DNA of 64,000 nucleotides from Ophiura sarsii (Eukaryota > Echinodermata > Ophiuroidea > Amphilepidida > Ophiuridae). The position numbers were made by a program, and so were the translations under genes. Every line of letters begins with the position of its first letter. The first letter of the stretch is position 1. Positions 39,801-49,648 of the stretch are shown piece by piece. The notes under the pieces are model-generated. The model saw only the letters and a program-made list of their open reading frames with translations. It did no database searches and was not told where the DNA came from. The stretch lies in assembly GCA_035610835.1 (NCBI GenBank), contig CM069454.1:63761207-63825206 (forward strand). The letters run 5' to 3'.

Positions 39801-40657
39801 TGGGCGAACTCCTTAAGCTCCTGGGTTTTAGGCATTTTTAAGGCAAAACTGTTGCATTGTGAAGCAGTTATTTTGGCATTTTCTCACATACCTAAAACAA
39901 TGATTCCTACATAGGTATGTAAATAGGATAGGTAAAAAAGATGAACTCTCGTTTAATTTAGACACAGGCTATGTTTTGTGTGGAAACCGGGGGATGGGGA
40001 CAAAGTATGAATTGTTTACCTAAATAATCGCCGCGAAACCCCCAGGATTCGACCCCAGACCCTCCGATCACCGCGCCGCCGCCATAATCACTAAGCCAAC
40101 CTGCCAACGCTAGCACGGGCAGCGATTTCGTACACACATCAGCTTGGTTGATGACGTCATCGAATCGAATGCGGTAGCATGCGCGTGGGCATTGTTTTTT
40201 GCCTTAGTAAATCGTAGTGCTACGGTAAGTTAGGGTTGAGGTTTTAAGCTAAAACAGCGTTTATAGTTCAAGAATACGGCCCATAATGTTGTGGTGTGTT
40301 CGTTAATGCTGCGCTCATGGTAACGTCACTATTTCTGGAGGTGAAATAAACTATAGTTGTATGTTCATGTTTCAAAAATCATTATTCATTATTAATTATG
40401 CCTCCATCAACATTGGTACTGACGGTTTTTCATGTCTGATTTGTTTTCATAAGGGTAAAGGACCGATGGACACATACTGGCTTACAGAAAAAGAGAATTT
40501 CGAAATGACAACAGAAAACTATGCGAATAACCTGATGAAAAATGATGTTGAACATAAGTATGAACACATGTATGAACAGACGTACACCGGACGTATCCAG
40601 TATAGTGGCAGGAAAAGTATTGGCAACGTGGATGCAGATCAAGAAAGCGACCCATAG
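29450..40657 (+). CDS. NIT-domain membrane guanylate cyclase, copy 2 (six exons)
   Basis: Joined exons 29450-30856, 32833-32938, 33992-34129, 34363-34461, 38727-38818 and 40454-40657 give 681 aa. Architecture is the same as copy 1: cytosolic tail, TM1, extracellular NIT-type domain, TM2, signalling helix, class III cyclase. Key residues are conserved: FADITGF Asp, KVET Glu, RYCLFGD Cys, NTASRM Asn and Arg, and Glu in place of the second metal Asp (TINETYM). No frameshift or premature stop was seen, so it should be as active as copy 1. Substitutions cluster in the first 20 residues (Ile7Lys, Glu12Leu, Leu13Val, Val19Leu), near the cyclase start (Asp446Glu, Ser447Cys) and in the C-tail. Same strand, 7.2 kb downstream of copy 1; the close similarity implies a recent tandem duplication or gene conversion. 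Confidence 0.93.
30915..31060 (-). repeat. Diverged relative of the 12765 SINE-like repeat
   Basis: Shares AACTCGAACCCA, AACTGTTTCAGTTGGACTGG and CCTCATGTGGTTAAG with intron 1 of copy 1. It lies about 60 bp after the donor here, but 3.3 kb after it in copy 1; the intervening copy 1 sequence is repeat-derived. Confidence 0.4.
31324..32700 (+). repeat. 15-bp minisatellite with 285-bp higher-order units
   Basis: Tandem GTACACAGGAAAGCT-type 15-mers. Superunits of 285 bp (19 x 15) are nearly identical from 31724 and 32009; the third, from 32294, lacks one 15-mer. Because the unit is divisible by 3 and stop-poor, long open frames run through it on both strands (up to 351 codons). They are composed only of the repeat and are not credible genes. 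Intron 1 of copy 2; absent from copy 1. Confidence 0.95.
32833..32938 (+). CDS. Copy 2 exon 2
   Basis: 106 nt; protein identical to copy 1 exon 2 including [10 protein letters not shown]. Donor TCAG|gtaata. Acceptor has a T-rich tract (CCTTTTTTGACAG). Confidence 0.95.
32939..33605. other. Intron 2, copy 2, before the MITE
   Basis: The first 140 bp align with copy 1 intron 2. The rest has a short T/G run near 33325-33355 and no recognised feature. It ends in two to three GATT units and TTAA, the counterpart of the copy 1 array. Confidence 0.6.
33606..33984. mobile_element. TTAA MITE inserted at exon 3 acceptor
   Basis: Left AGGGGCATTGAGAGATACG and right ATCTCTCAATGCCCCT are inverted; TTAA flanks both sides (33602-33605 and 33985-33988). 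Copy 1 has the empty site: GATTGATTTAATAG|GA with a single TTAA (15095-15098). The 379-bp insert therefore landed 7 bp upstream of exon 3, and its right arm (TCTCTCAATGCCCCTTTAATAG) now supplies the pyrimidine-rich tract. Inside is a palindrome AGTTTCGATATGATCATATC (about 33757-33782). No coding sequence. Confidence 0.92.
33992..34129 (+). CDS. Copy 2 exon 3
   Basis: 138 nt; [20 protein letters not shown] onward, one substitution from copy 1. Donor ACTG|gtaagt. Its acceptor is the one remodelled by the MITE at 33606-33984. Confidence 0.95.
34363..34461 (+). CDS. Copy 2 exon 4
   Basis: 99 nt; protein identical to copy 1 exon 4, with [15 protein letters not shown] intact. Donor CTAC|gtaagt. 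Confidence 0.95.
34462..36014. other. Intron 4, copy 2, proximal part
   Basis: AT-rich; a GC-richer patch near 34690-34830 has no domain or RNA signature. Two direct copies of CCATTTCTAGCGAAATGTATGC occur near 35233-35275. No gene supported. Confidence 0.5.
36015..36236. mobile_element. Repeat block plus TTAA MITE fragment
   Basis: 36015-36118 (AACAAAGGTTCATACTTTG ... GAACGACCCTCGT) recurs at 56585-56693, in both places just upstream of a CACGCGGC-family TTAA MITE. The MITE here keeps only its last 115 bp (GCCTAGCATTGGTTCAGTAA ... GCCGCGTGGAAAGTGTTAA). Confidence 0.65.
36239..37000. mobile_element. Motif-array element: GGTTAAA/TTTAACC
   Basis: The ends GTACACTCTCAGAACA and TGTTCTGAGAGTGTAC are perfect inverted repeats. 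Both flanks of the body are dense with TTGGTTAAA and TTTAACCAAC in alternating orientation; the central 36540-36820 lacks the motif. 762 bp, non-coding, inserted next to a TTAA MITE end. Confidence 0.8.
37030..38111. mobile_element. Mariner-type MITE, TIR TACAGGGTGTCTCAAA
   Basis: Left TACAGGGTGTCTCAAAAAAA then TTACAACGCACC; right GGTGCGTTGTAAT then TTTTGAGACACCCTGTA; TA at both edges. 1.08 kb with no transposase frame recognised. The end resembles the element at 4541 but differs at the sixth base of the GTGTCYC block and inward, so it is a different family. Confidence 0.8.
38373..38630 (+). repeat. (TTATG)n pentanucleotide microsatellite
   Basis: About 50 units, TATGC variants at the 5' end then homogeneous TATGT. 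It has the same flanks as the copy 1 arrays (17731-18060), so it is the paralogous locus with a different repeat motif. Open frames (MLCYV repeats) are spurious. Confidence 0.95.
38727..38818 (+). CDS. Copy 2 exon 5
   Basis: 92 nt; identical protein to copy 1 exon 5 except Ser for Pro610. Donor AAA|gtaagt. Confidence 0.95.
38940..39052 (+). repeat. T-rich tandem repeat (GATTTAATTTTTTTTT)
   Basis: A (TTA)n start, then about five units of GATTTAA plus nine or ten T. Intron 5 of copy 2. Confidence 0.85.
39053..40037. other. Intron 5, copy 2, middle part
   Basis: Part of 39200-39360 resembles copy 1 intron 5 (about 18683-18760). Around 39757-39780 is GAGTGAGCGAAGCGAGCGGA, a word often seen in metazoan repeats (compare 55190-55220). 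No gene supported. Confidence 0.5.
40038..40112 (-). repeat. tRNA-like / SINE-type Pol III promoter
   Basis: Minus strand: TTGGCTTAGTGATTATGG fits a tRNA A box and, about 42 nt on, GGGTCGAATCC fits a B box. The spacing is tRNA-like. The acceptor and anticodon arms do not pair convincingly, so a tRNA-derived SINE or tRNA pseudogene is more likely than a working tRNA. Intron 5 of copy 2. Confidence 0.4.
40454..40657 (+). CDS. Copy 2 exon 6
   Basis: 204 nt including [17 protein letters not shown] then a charged tail ending ADQESDP. Two residues shorter than copy 1 (6-nt deletion after FEMT). Homology between copies ends at or just after the stop codon. Confidence 0.93.
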   Translation, partial: GKGPMDTYWLTEKENFEMTTENYANNLMKNDVEHKYEHMYEQTYTGRIQYSGRKSIGNVDADQESDP

Positions 40658-40667
40658 TTAATTTATA

Positions 40668-40668
<1 letters not shown>

Positions 40669-40706
<38 letters not shown>
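40669..40706 (+). repeat. Poly-G run (38 G) 12 nt after copy 2 stop
   Basis: Thirty-eight consecutive G on the sense strand. If transcribed it would lie in the 3' UTR and could form G-quadruplexes. The true length may differ from the assembly. Confidence 0.9.
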
Positions 40707-40798
40707 CGACCGTTACACTGTAAGCATGCGCGACCACAAAAACGCGTAATAATGTGTTTTTGTAGAGGGGCGTTACGCGCGTAACGCTTAAGCGTTAA

Positions 40799-41186
40799 AG
40801 GGACATTAAGTGGTGTTGGCATTTTTTTAATTTTTTTTATTTACTTCAGAATTCAAGATGAACATTAAAAATTGCCATTATTGTTGTTTCTACTAACAAA
40901 AATACAGTAAAACTTGATTAAAACAATACCATCGCTATTTATTGAAAAACGCCCTCTATGCAAATATGGTTCGCGATATTTATCACGCGTTGACGTATTA
41001 TGCTGATGTGGCGGAGATCAGCATTTGTGAATCGACGTTTTGTTATACAAAGAGGGCTGATTTTTCTTAATCCTTATAGGTGTAAGTTCATACATGTAAT
41101 ACAATTGTAAAATTATAAAAATCCCAGTTGTTATCATATATGTTTGTAATTGAGGGCGCTGCCTCCACCACATCTCTTAATGACCC
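40799..41186. mobile_element. TTAA MITE, AGGGWCATTAAG ends
   Basis: TTAA at 40795-40798 and 41187-41190 flanks a 388-bp insert with ends AGGGACATTAAGTGGTG and CACATCTCTTAATGACCCT. The ends resemble those of 33606-33984 (AGGGGCATTGAGAGAT), so both probably share a transposase source. No coding sequence. Confidence 0.8.
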
Positions 41187-41332
41187 TTAAACACGCGTTA
41201 ACGGCTATAAAGGGGTCTACAATCTACCATTTGTTAAGTAAAAAGGGTCCTTTATTCAAAACCCTGTCGATATCTTACCCGTTGAATCGGGGATAAAATC
41301 ACGCAAAAAGACCGGTCTCGAGTCCCTATTTT

Positions 41333-42214
41333 GAAGGACTCGAACTCGGATTCTGACTCGGAGGTGAAGGACTCGGTCTCGGACTCGGACTTGAACACTA
41401 GGGACTCGGGAATTGTGCCCGAGTCCTGTCCAAGTCCAGTTAATATTGGCTTATTTTGTTTGCAGTAATTCAATTCTTATTTAGTCATCCAATCTTCAAC
41501 AATTTAGAAATAATGTCATAAATCATCATAAATACATCTGAACAGTTAAAAATATCCTGTTGAAAATACCTATTGATAACCATTAAAACACAATTCGAGG
41601 GAACCGATAAATAAGTAAGTTACAATAATCATGTGCAAGCAAAGGCTGTTTGTACGGTATAAACTGTAAATGGTCTTTAGGTGTTTTGTGTCAGTATTTA
41701 ATTAATACAGTTTAAAAAGGATAACATTTCTTACAAAGAGGATATCATTGGCAATTTTCAGCTTCCTAGAGTAACGCTCTTAAGAAATTGATGGAATTAG
41801 GGATGACATTTTCAGGGAAAAGACATACCGGTAGGTGAAACGACAGGGTAAGGGCCGTTCTTCAGAGTATCACACCTTTTAATCAAGTATGTAATTTCTC
41901 AATCTATGAATTTCTGGACACTTTTATAATATCTGAATCTATTCTTATGCCTAATAATTCCAAATGGTAACAACATTTTTCCATGTATGGGGATGCGAAG
42001 GTTAATAAGGCATCATTCTATTGACAACACTGATATGTTGGCTTATTATAGATAGCAAAATTAATGTCATGTGATCAGAACTTGAATACATACAAGGACT
42101 CGTGACTCGGACTCGGACTCGGACATGAAGGACTTTGACTCGGTCTCGGACTCGGACTGTAAGGACTCGGACTCGGACTGTAAGGACTCGGACTCGGGTA
42201 GGGTGGACTCGACT
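41333..42214 (+). repeat. GGACTCG-rich tracts flanking a 690-bp core
   Basis: Imperfect GGACTC repeats at about 41333-41407 and 42098-42214 in the same orientation (as GGACTCGGACTCGG and GGACTCGGTCTCGG). The sequence between is AT-rich, unrecognised. Confidence 0.7.
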
Positions 42215-43160
42215 ACAACACTGTTACCAAGGTAACAGTAAAACAAGTCATGTAAGGTCTCTGATGAGTTCTATATAATTCATACACTCTTAGAAGTTAC
42301 GGACCAATAAAACGCAGATATTAGAATACGCGGAGTGCCTCGATAGTGTCTAATTGCACTCAACGTGAGCGCCGTACATGCGCGTACCACGCGCTTTAAT
42401 TTGATTCGTTGTTCACGCAGCATGGGTTTACCGATTTTCAATGCGGGTGATTTAAAACTTCGGCAGACCGCAGTCGATCAGTTAATGAGGTCTCGTTCCC
42501 CGTTTACAATCCTCGTTTTTCGCGAGATTTCCGATTTGACTCGCGAAATGAGGACGAGGTCAATTTTCTGAACTGAAAGAAGCCCTACAAAATTATTGAT
42601 AATGATCACATGACCCACGTAATCGATACAAAATGGCGAAATGTTGAAAGTATAGTGTTCAGAGAGCATAATTGTCTAGGTTTCTATCCACATTAATCCT
42701 TCGTTTTCTTAAATTCATCATGGTTATTAGCGCAAAATTATCAACCGGAAGTAGATAATCGTTCGTAAGATGACTCCAAAAGTTGCTAGTTCCAGGTCGT
42801 CTTAACACATTTCGAGGAATTTCACGGCGATATTCATGTAGAGGAGAAAATTTCCTATCGGATTGTCGATGTCTGCCTTTGGATTAAGTTTTAAATTGTC
42901 AACAATGTCTGCTAAACTGAGCCGCTTATAATTTGCTTAAATCACGATATCCATCGAAAATACGTGATTTCAGTAGGGGACTGACGTGCTGCGCCGACTA
43001 TACCCATACATGTATAGCGAATGGCATCGAATACTACACACGGACTACTCACACCTTCACTTCAGTTCAGTGAATGAAGTAGTATGTCATGTATGTAAAG
43101 TATAGGCCTATTTTTATGGCATAAAAAGCCATAAGGCTATAGCATGCAGAACAAAAGCCG
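42215..43160. other. Spacer, nothing recognised
   Basis: No gene or repeat supported. 42240-42290 repeats wording seen near 26515-26570 (ACCAAGGTAACAGTAAAACA, ATGTAAGG), so it is part of a dispersed repeat. Confidence 0.5.
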
Positions 43161-43392
43161 CGGCCGTACAAAATATCCACAGGCATGCAAAAATATCCGC
43201 AGGCGTACAAAATATGCGCTTGCGTACAAAACAAAATATCCGCGTGCGTACAAAATATCCGCTCGCGTACAAAATATCCGCTCGCGTACAAAATATCCGC
43301 TCGCGTACAAAATATCCGCTCACGTACAAAATATCCGCAGGCGTACAAAATATCCGCAGGCGTACAAAATATCCGCAGGCGTACAAAATTGC
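43161..43392 (+). repeat. 19-bp minisatellite CGTACAAAATATCCGCTCG
   Basis: About twelve units of CGTACAAAATATCCGC plus a variable three-base ending (AGG, TTG, TCG, TGA). Open frames on both strands (YKISARVQN / YFVRERIFCT repeats) come from the array; because the unit is 19 bp, all three frames stay open in turn. Not a gene. Confidence 0.9.
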
Positions 43393-44671
43393 ATCCAGAA
43401 AGAGCAAAAACAATGATAAGACATTTTTGAAAGGGAAAAAAAGCAAGAAAGAAAAAGTCCAGATCCAATTCCCAGCCCAGTCCCGATAACAAATTGTTCC
43501 TCCCCCCCTCCCCAAAAAAAGTAGAAACTATCTCTTTAAATTTCTGTCTCTTTTCTGTCTCTTTTCACCTTTCACTTCTCTTTTCACCTTTCACTTCTCT
43601 ATTTCTTTCTCATTTTCTGTGTGTAATTTAAATCAATGAGTCAGATTTCTCAGTTCATTCAAATAGAATTTTATAAATAAAATAAATTAATACTCTTTAA
43701 AAATCTGACATTGTTTGCGGGTATAAATAAGTATTATTAAAAGTTTTACATTGTAAATTGTTTATTCCAAGGCAAATAACTAATAGTTTTGAAAATACAT
43801 GTAATATTGTAAGGAAATATTTTAAAGGCCATTCTTGTTTGATTTACGTAATATTTGCTCTAAATCATGATAATTTGACCTCCGACCCAAGATTGACCGG
43901 ATTGACCAATCGGAGGCCAGATATTTCGTCAACAAACCAGAATAAAAAATGGATGATTACCTCGTCAATAAAACGCTACAAAGTGCTAGTTCTAGCCTGT
44001 CTTAACGGACATGAAAAATAATGACCATAAGTTTCAAAGAGAAAACATATTTTTACACCAAGTGAATAGCTTGGCTTCTTGGATTAAAGTCAAAAAGGTA
44101 TGTTTTGAAGCGAAATTACGACGGGTTAAATTATGGAAGCTTACTTGAAATTTACGGTCGTGATTTTAATTAAAATTGAATCCTTTTTCAAACGAAAATT
44201 TGCTTCTTTGGATTAAAAAAGTTGACAGAAACATCTTAGCTATCATATTGGGGGCATAATTTGTATTAAAAGCTATCTTAATGGGTGATAAAAAATAGAA
44301 ATGAAGCTCATGTCGAAACTCATTAATATTCATGAGGTGTGAAACTCTACGAAATTCTATGCATACGAGTCTATATAGTAAACGGAAGCAGTTAGCGACG
44401 GACTGCGGTCTGCATTCGATATCAAGAGATAAAGAGTATACACATAATTGAAAATTTTGATTTGTATTGCCGTGTATTAATTAGGTCAAAATATGCGTAT
44501 GTTTTGTTTCTCGAAAATTAGAAAAACCAATGCACTTGCGCGATTGTTGATATACTCACAATAGCACCCCCACGGTGTCGTGCCATAATTAACACATCAA
44601 CATTGGCGCGCGTGCATTGAATTTTTCCATTTGATCTCGAAATAATACGTATGTATTGACCTATACTCAAA
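43393..44671. other. Spacer, nothing recognised
   Basis: Short TTTCACTTCTCTTTTCACC repeats near 43560-43600. Otherwise AT-rich without a supported feature. Confidence 0.5.
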
Positions 44672-45378
44672 TAAACTCCTCACAAAAAGTATCGAAACAC
44701 CTAACACATGATCCAATAATTAACGGTCCGAAAGAGTATAAATTAATCAAAGCCAATGATCCAGTGCATAATTTTGTTCCTCGTATTTTGACACTTTGAT
44801 TGTTGAGATACGATGTTGCGGAGCGGAGTTATTGCCATTTCAATGGTCGTAGGTCCAGTTTCAAAAGTGACAATCATCCCTAGACAATAGATGCAAATTT
44901 GCATTTATTGTTTTGAATAATCAGGTTTTATGCTTTACACACGTGTACAAAAATGCAACATACACATAGAAAATGAAGATAATGTGTTCCTTTCATAACA
45001 CAGATTTATTGTTTTCATTCAACTTCAACTTTGCCATGACTTTACCTTTGTCTTCAGTACCTTGTGTGTCCATTATCATTGTTCACAACGGCGTGTGTAA
45101 AGCATACAAGCCTGATCATCAAGATCATTGATAACAGTTATGCAAACCCGCTTCTACGAGCGTATAGGGACGATTGTCACTTTTGAAACTACACCTACGT
45201 CCATTGAAATGACAATCACTCCGCTCCGCAACATCGTATCTCAACAATCGAGGTGTCAACACACGCAAAACAAAATTATGCACTGGATCATTGGCTTTGA
45301 TTAATTTTTACCCTTTCAGACCGTTAGCTATTGGATCATGTGTAAGGTGTTTCATCGATACTTTTTGTGAGGAGTTTA
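44672..45378. mobile_element. Tc1/mariner-type foldback, about 230-bp TIRs
   Basis: Left TAAACTCCTCACAAAAAGTA and right TACTTTTTGTGAGGAGTTTA; complementarity runs inward for about 230 bp with scattered mismatches (GGAGCGGAGT, AAGTGACAATC, and so on). TA at both edges. The central part is AT-rich, with no transposase. The long-armed form resembles Tc1-derived MITEs. Confidence 0.85.
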
Positions 45379-45534
45379 GATTGTATCAGTGTCCATACGT
45401 TCAGTGTGTAATGTAAGAAAACAATTAATAAACTGTTATCTTGTAAATAATATGATGGATCAAACTCAAATTGCCTCGTATGTGTTCTTTCGAGCTATGG
45501 CTATCATGGTTACGGATATTCGTTGTTCAAAAAT

Positions 45535-45620
45535 CAAGTGAAAAATTCAATAATGTTGATATTTCTGAAACATTTTGTGCAATTTCGGAAATGTCGTCTG
45601 CAGATGACTGCCGCGTTGAA
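45535..45620. mobile_element. Fragment of CACGCGGC TTAA MITE
   Basis: AAAATTCAATAATGTTGATATTTC, then TCGTCTGCAGATGACTGCCGCGT, matches one end of the family; truncated on the other side. Confidence 0.5.
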
Positions 45621-45659
45621 AGTGGGGTTTTTTTCTCTCCAGAAATCTTATCACTTGAC

Positions 45660-46225
45660 TACACTGTTAAAAAAATGTTGTAAAATTAACAGTAAAAAGG
45701 CTGGCAGCCAATCTGCCAACAAACCCCTGTAAAATGTACATTGTACTGTAAAAATTTACAGTAAATAGCTGTCAAATTTAACGGGACACTGTAAAATTTT
45801 ACAGTTTCTTAAACCAATTACTGTAAAAATGCACAAAAAACAATATACTGTATATTTTACAGTATTTTACTGCTTTTTTTACAATGCAAAGTAAAATTTA
45901 CAGGCGTTTGTTGAAAATGTTGTAAAATTAACGGTAAAAAGGCTGGCAGCTAATCTGCCAACAAACCCCTGTAAAATTAACATTGATGAAATTTAGGACT
46001 TGGTCAAAAAATTGACCATTTTTGTTGTTGTGTGTAGCTAATGTTGAGAATGTTAAGTCTTAAGCCACTTGCTCAACTTTTCATTTTAGTCAACGATGGC
46101 TTAAAGAATCAAGTGTGAAAAATACAGTATTTGACCGGTTTTTTTAGAAACGTTAAAATACTGTCATATTCCCATCATTTTACAGTGTTTTACATGTAAA
46201 TTCTACAATGATTTTTTGCGGTGTA
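45660..46225. mobile_element. Motif-array element: ACTGTAAAA/TTTTACAGT
   Basis: Ends TACACTGTTAAAAAAATG and TTTTTTGCGGTGTA are inverted. The body is rich in ACTGTAAAATTTACAGT-type words in both orientations. A block AAAAGGCTGGCAGC.AATCTGCC is directly repeated at about 45697 and 45940. No coding sequence. Confidence 0.75.
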
Positions 46226-46371
46226 CAATACTTTAAAAAACACTATATCAGCTACCCCAAATAAATGTAACATTTTTTTTCAGGACAAAATCATTATAAC
46301 CAACACTCAAAATAACCACACAAAACACCCAAAGGGTTAAATTGATCTTCACGATTATACACAACTCTTAA

Positions 46372-46782
46372 AGGAGGTGTCCCGCAAGCATAAAAGTGTA
46401 CATTATATGTTAGAAACATAACTATCTAGCCCAACCTTTGTAATTATATAGAACAAAACACCACACTTATAACAAAAACAAATAAAAACCGCTATATCTC
46501 AACATGCACTTTTTAAAATTCGCGGCGATCAAAGTCCCAGTGTCGATGATGTCATAGTTATACAATGCACATGCGCAAATTTGAGCACCGATACCCATGA
46601 CGTCATCGACACCGGGACTTTCGATCGCCGCGAATTTTAAAAATTGCATGTTGAGTGATGGCAGTTTTTATTCATTTTTGTGACTAGTATGGTGTTTTGT
46701 TCTATATAATTACGTAATTTCGGCTTGATAATTATTGTTTCTAACAAATAATGCTCAATGTTGTGCTTGCGGGACCCTTCCT
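46372..46782. mobile_element. TTAA foldback MITE, AGGAGGTGTCCCGC ends
   Basis: TTAA at 46368 and 46783 flanks arms AGGAGGTGTCCCGCAAGCA / TGCTTGCGGGACCCTTCC. The arms extend about 190 bp inward (AGAACAAAACACCA / TGGTGTTTTGTTCT; TTTTTAAAATTCGCGGCGAT / ATCGCCGCGAATTTTAAAA), so nearly the whole element is one hairpin. Confidence 0.85.
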
Positions 46783-46913
46783 TTAAACAAAGCTAAGAGA
46801 ACGTTTCCATCCTGTGCAATAGGAGTAGGCCAATAGCCATACACAACCAGTTTTATAATACCGTATAGTATAAGATCGATCAAATTACGTTTTTCCTGAA
46901 ATATTATGCGAAT

Positions 46914-47064
46914 AATGAATGTTTATGAGTGCAATGGTACGAATATTTTCATGAAGTGAAAGATGCAATGTTCCATTCAACGAGGCGGAGCCGAGTTAAA
47001 TGGAACATTGCATCTTTCACGTTATGAAAATATTCGTTCCATTGCACGATTGTAAACATTCATT
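46914..47064. repeat. Near-perfect 150-bp hairpin
   Basis: Arms of about 70 bp: AATGAATGTTTATGAGTGCA on the left, TGTAAACATTCATT on the right, with AAAGATGCAATGTTCCATT / AATGGAACATTGCATCTTT near the loop. The loop holds CGAGGCGGAGCCGAG. Probably a MITE core. Confidence 0.8.
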
Positions 47065-47259
47065 ATTTGTTTTATACAACACTAAGAAAATCTACACCAT
47101 CAAGTAACTCGGCCAACAATGCAACTCGGCAACCCGTAAATCGCGTTAGGGCCGAGCGGCTTACCGTACAATTTAATCACACGTGACCTATAATCCTTCA
47201 ATGAAATAACAATGATTTTCTTAGGTATTGTATAAAACCAATTGGCTACTTGAGTCCAG

Positions 47260-47500
47260 TTAACACTTTCAACGCGGCTATTAGTTTTACCAAACAAAAC
47301 AGATTTTTCAGAAACCTTTCCCAACTTTCAAAGTCTTATCTTAAGAATTACTGAACCAATACTAGACATGTTTGTATTTATTTTAATGCATTTATCATGG
47401 TGATTCCAAATATGGTGATGAATTTCAATAATGTTGTCATATTTGAAACATTTTGTGACATTTTGATATGTCGTCTGCTGCTGCCTGCCGCGTTGTGTAA
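47260..47500. mobile_element. TTAA MITE family (CACGCGGC ends), inverted copy
   Basis: Left TTAACACTTTCAACGCGGCT and right TGCCGCGTTGTGTAA; body as in 25338-25571. Same family as 23766-24019, opposite orientation. Confidence 0.75.
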
Positions 47501-48029
47501 GGTCAGACAATTTGTTGACAACATTTTGGGTCTATTCAGGTGGGGGTCAACTGGGGTCAAGATTTTAGAATGCTTGGATAGACCTTATATCAAATACTCA
47601 TTAGGGGATAAGGAGCTAAAACAAATGTTGTTTGCTACATGTAGGATGTATGGATAAGGAAATACAAGGGAAAGGTCACCCAAAGGTAAAGAGGGGTCAC
47701 ATTTTCAGCTACGTCCGATTTACATGTATGCTATTTCAAATTGTTCGGGCTACCATGGACATTCTAAAAACGTATACTATTTGAACAGTCAGTTTTGAAA
47801 TAATTACATTTGTTTCGATCTGGGATGATCATGATTATCGTGGAAAATGTACTGAAGTCCATAAAAGTGATTATTGTTTTCAAGAAATCGATAATTGCCA
47901 CAACATTGTAATTTGCCCAAAATGAACTTTTTTGGTTTTGACTACATCTCTACTTCTACTAGCTACATTGAATGACTTGATACTACAACGTTTATAGCAT
48001 GTGTGAAATTTCAAAAACGGTAAACGCTT
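47501..48029. other. Spacer, nothing recognised
   Basis: No feature supported. Confidence 0.5.
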
Positions 48030-48552
48030 ATTTGTTGCCAGATAAGTGAATAGACAGAGACGCATAAGAGGTTACGGTAGTGGTAGCATTTGACTACAAC
48101 CAGATTATTTATTTCGTGACCTTTGTTTGATCACCCACATTGGCAATAGTTATCCACATCAACAGCAATTATACATATCATGATGCCAAGTAGCATTGAC
48201 TTGAAATGTTTTACCTGTAAAAGTTATCTGTACCCTCGCCATGTAAATGACGATGGACTTCATGTACGGTGTCATATGTTAAATATCCCGCGAAATCTGC
48301 TGTTGAAGTTTTAAGCTATCCAATATTTACTTTTTAACATGTCATTACGACTTTAGTTTGTCCTTACGGCCAATTTTCCCACTATAATGACATTTCTACT
48401 TCGGACAATTTTTCCCATACAGTTATCACATAACCGTCCAATAATAATATCCTTTTCATCTTTCCTGACAATTACTATTATTTTCACAATTTTAATCTGA
48501 AATGTTGACATCTTGAGGCCTAAACACCCCCATGAGCAAAACCGCCCCTGCA

Positions 48553-48822
48553 CCAAGCCTGGTGCCATGACCACGCCTGGTCCCAACCCAATATACCACG
48601 CCTGGTACACAACACCATATTACCATGCCTGGTACACAACTCCCTATTACCATGCCTGGTACACAACTCCATATTACCACGCCTGGACACAACTCCATAT
48701 TACCATGCCTGGACACAACTCCATATTACCATGCCTGGTACACACCCCGATTACCATGCCTGGTACACAACCCCGATACCACGCCTGGTACACAACTCCG
48801 AAATACCACGCCTGGACACCGA
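48553..48822 (+). repeat. Minisatellite CCATGCCTGGTACACAACTC
   Basis: About nine irregular units of CCATGCCTGGTACACAACTC plus CATATTA, some lacking TAC. Open frames here (HAWYTTPY repeats) are repeat-derived. Confidence 0.85.
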
Positions 48823-49624
48823 CAATGCATAATGGTAGGCTGAACGCACTTCTGATTGCCCTGCTTGCGAATCAGCATTTGATACAAGGGAGTGGAGGGT
48901 GGGTTTTCTTCTCCAACTGATAAGGGTGACCGATCTGGTTGTAGTCAAATGATATAATGAGCAATGTGGCGTCAGCCCAAATCATTGGCGGGAAACGCTG
49001 CCCTCTGACATGACCAGGGAGCAAAGGTGATATTCAACTTCCTGTCACCAAATTAGTTCTCCTAGTAGTCCGTCGGAAAACTTTATTGTTGCCAGATAAG
49101 TGAATAGACAGAGACGCATAAGAGGTTAAGGTAGTGGTAGCATTTGACTACAACCAGATTATTTATTTCGTGACCTTTGTTTGATCACCCACATTGGCAA
49201 TAGTTATCCACATCAACAGCAATTATACATATCATGATGCCAAGTAGCATTGACTTGAAATGTTTTACCTGTAAAAGTTATTTGTGCCCTCGCCACGTAA
49301 ATGACGATGGACTTCATGTACGGTGTAATATGTTAAATATCCCGCGAAATCTGCTGTTGAAGTTTTAAGCTATCCAATTTTACTTTTTAACATGTCATTA
49401 CGACTTTAGTTTGTCCTTACGGCCAATTTCCCCACTATAATGACATTTCTACTTCAGGCAATTTTTCCCATACAGTTATCACATAACCGTCCAATAATAT
49501 TATCCTTTCCATCTTTCCTGACAATTACTATTAATTTTCACAATTTTAATCTGAAATGTTGACATCTTGAGGCCTAAACACCCCAACAAGGATACCATCC
49601 AGGAGACTTGCCCCAACAAGACCT

Positions 49625-49648
49625 CCCCCCCCCCCCCCCCCCCCCCCC
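49625..49648 (+). repeat. Poly-C run (24 C)
   Basis: Twenty-four consecutive C inside unit 2 of the tandem pair. Confidence 0.9.

Noticed and set aside
43067..43515. 141-codon and 133-codon cysteine-rich minus-strand frames
   Set aside because: Translation of the 19-bp minisatellite; frames cycle through the array.
48492..48920. 135-codon HAWYTTPY and antisense VPGMVI frames
   Set aside because: Minisatellite translation.
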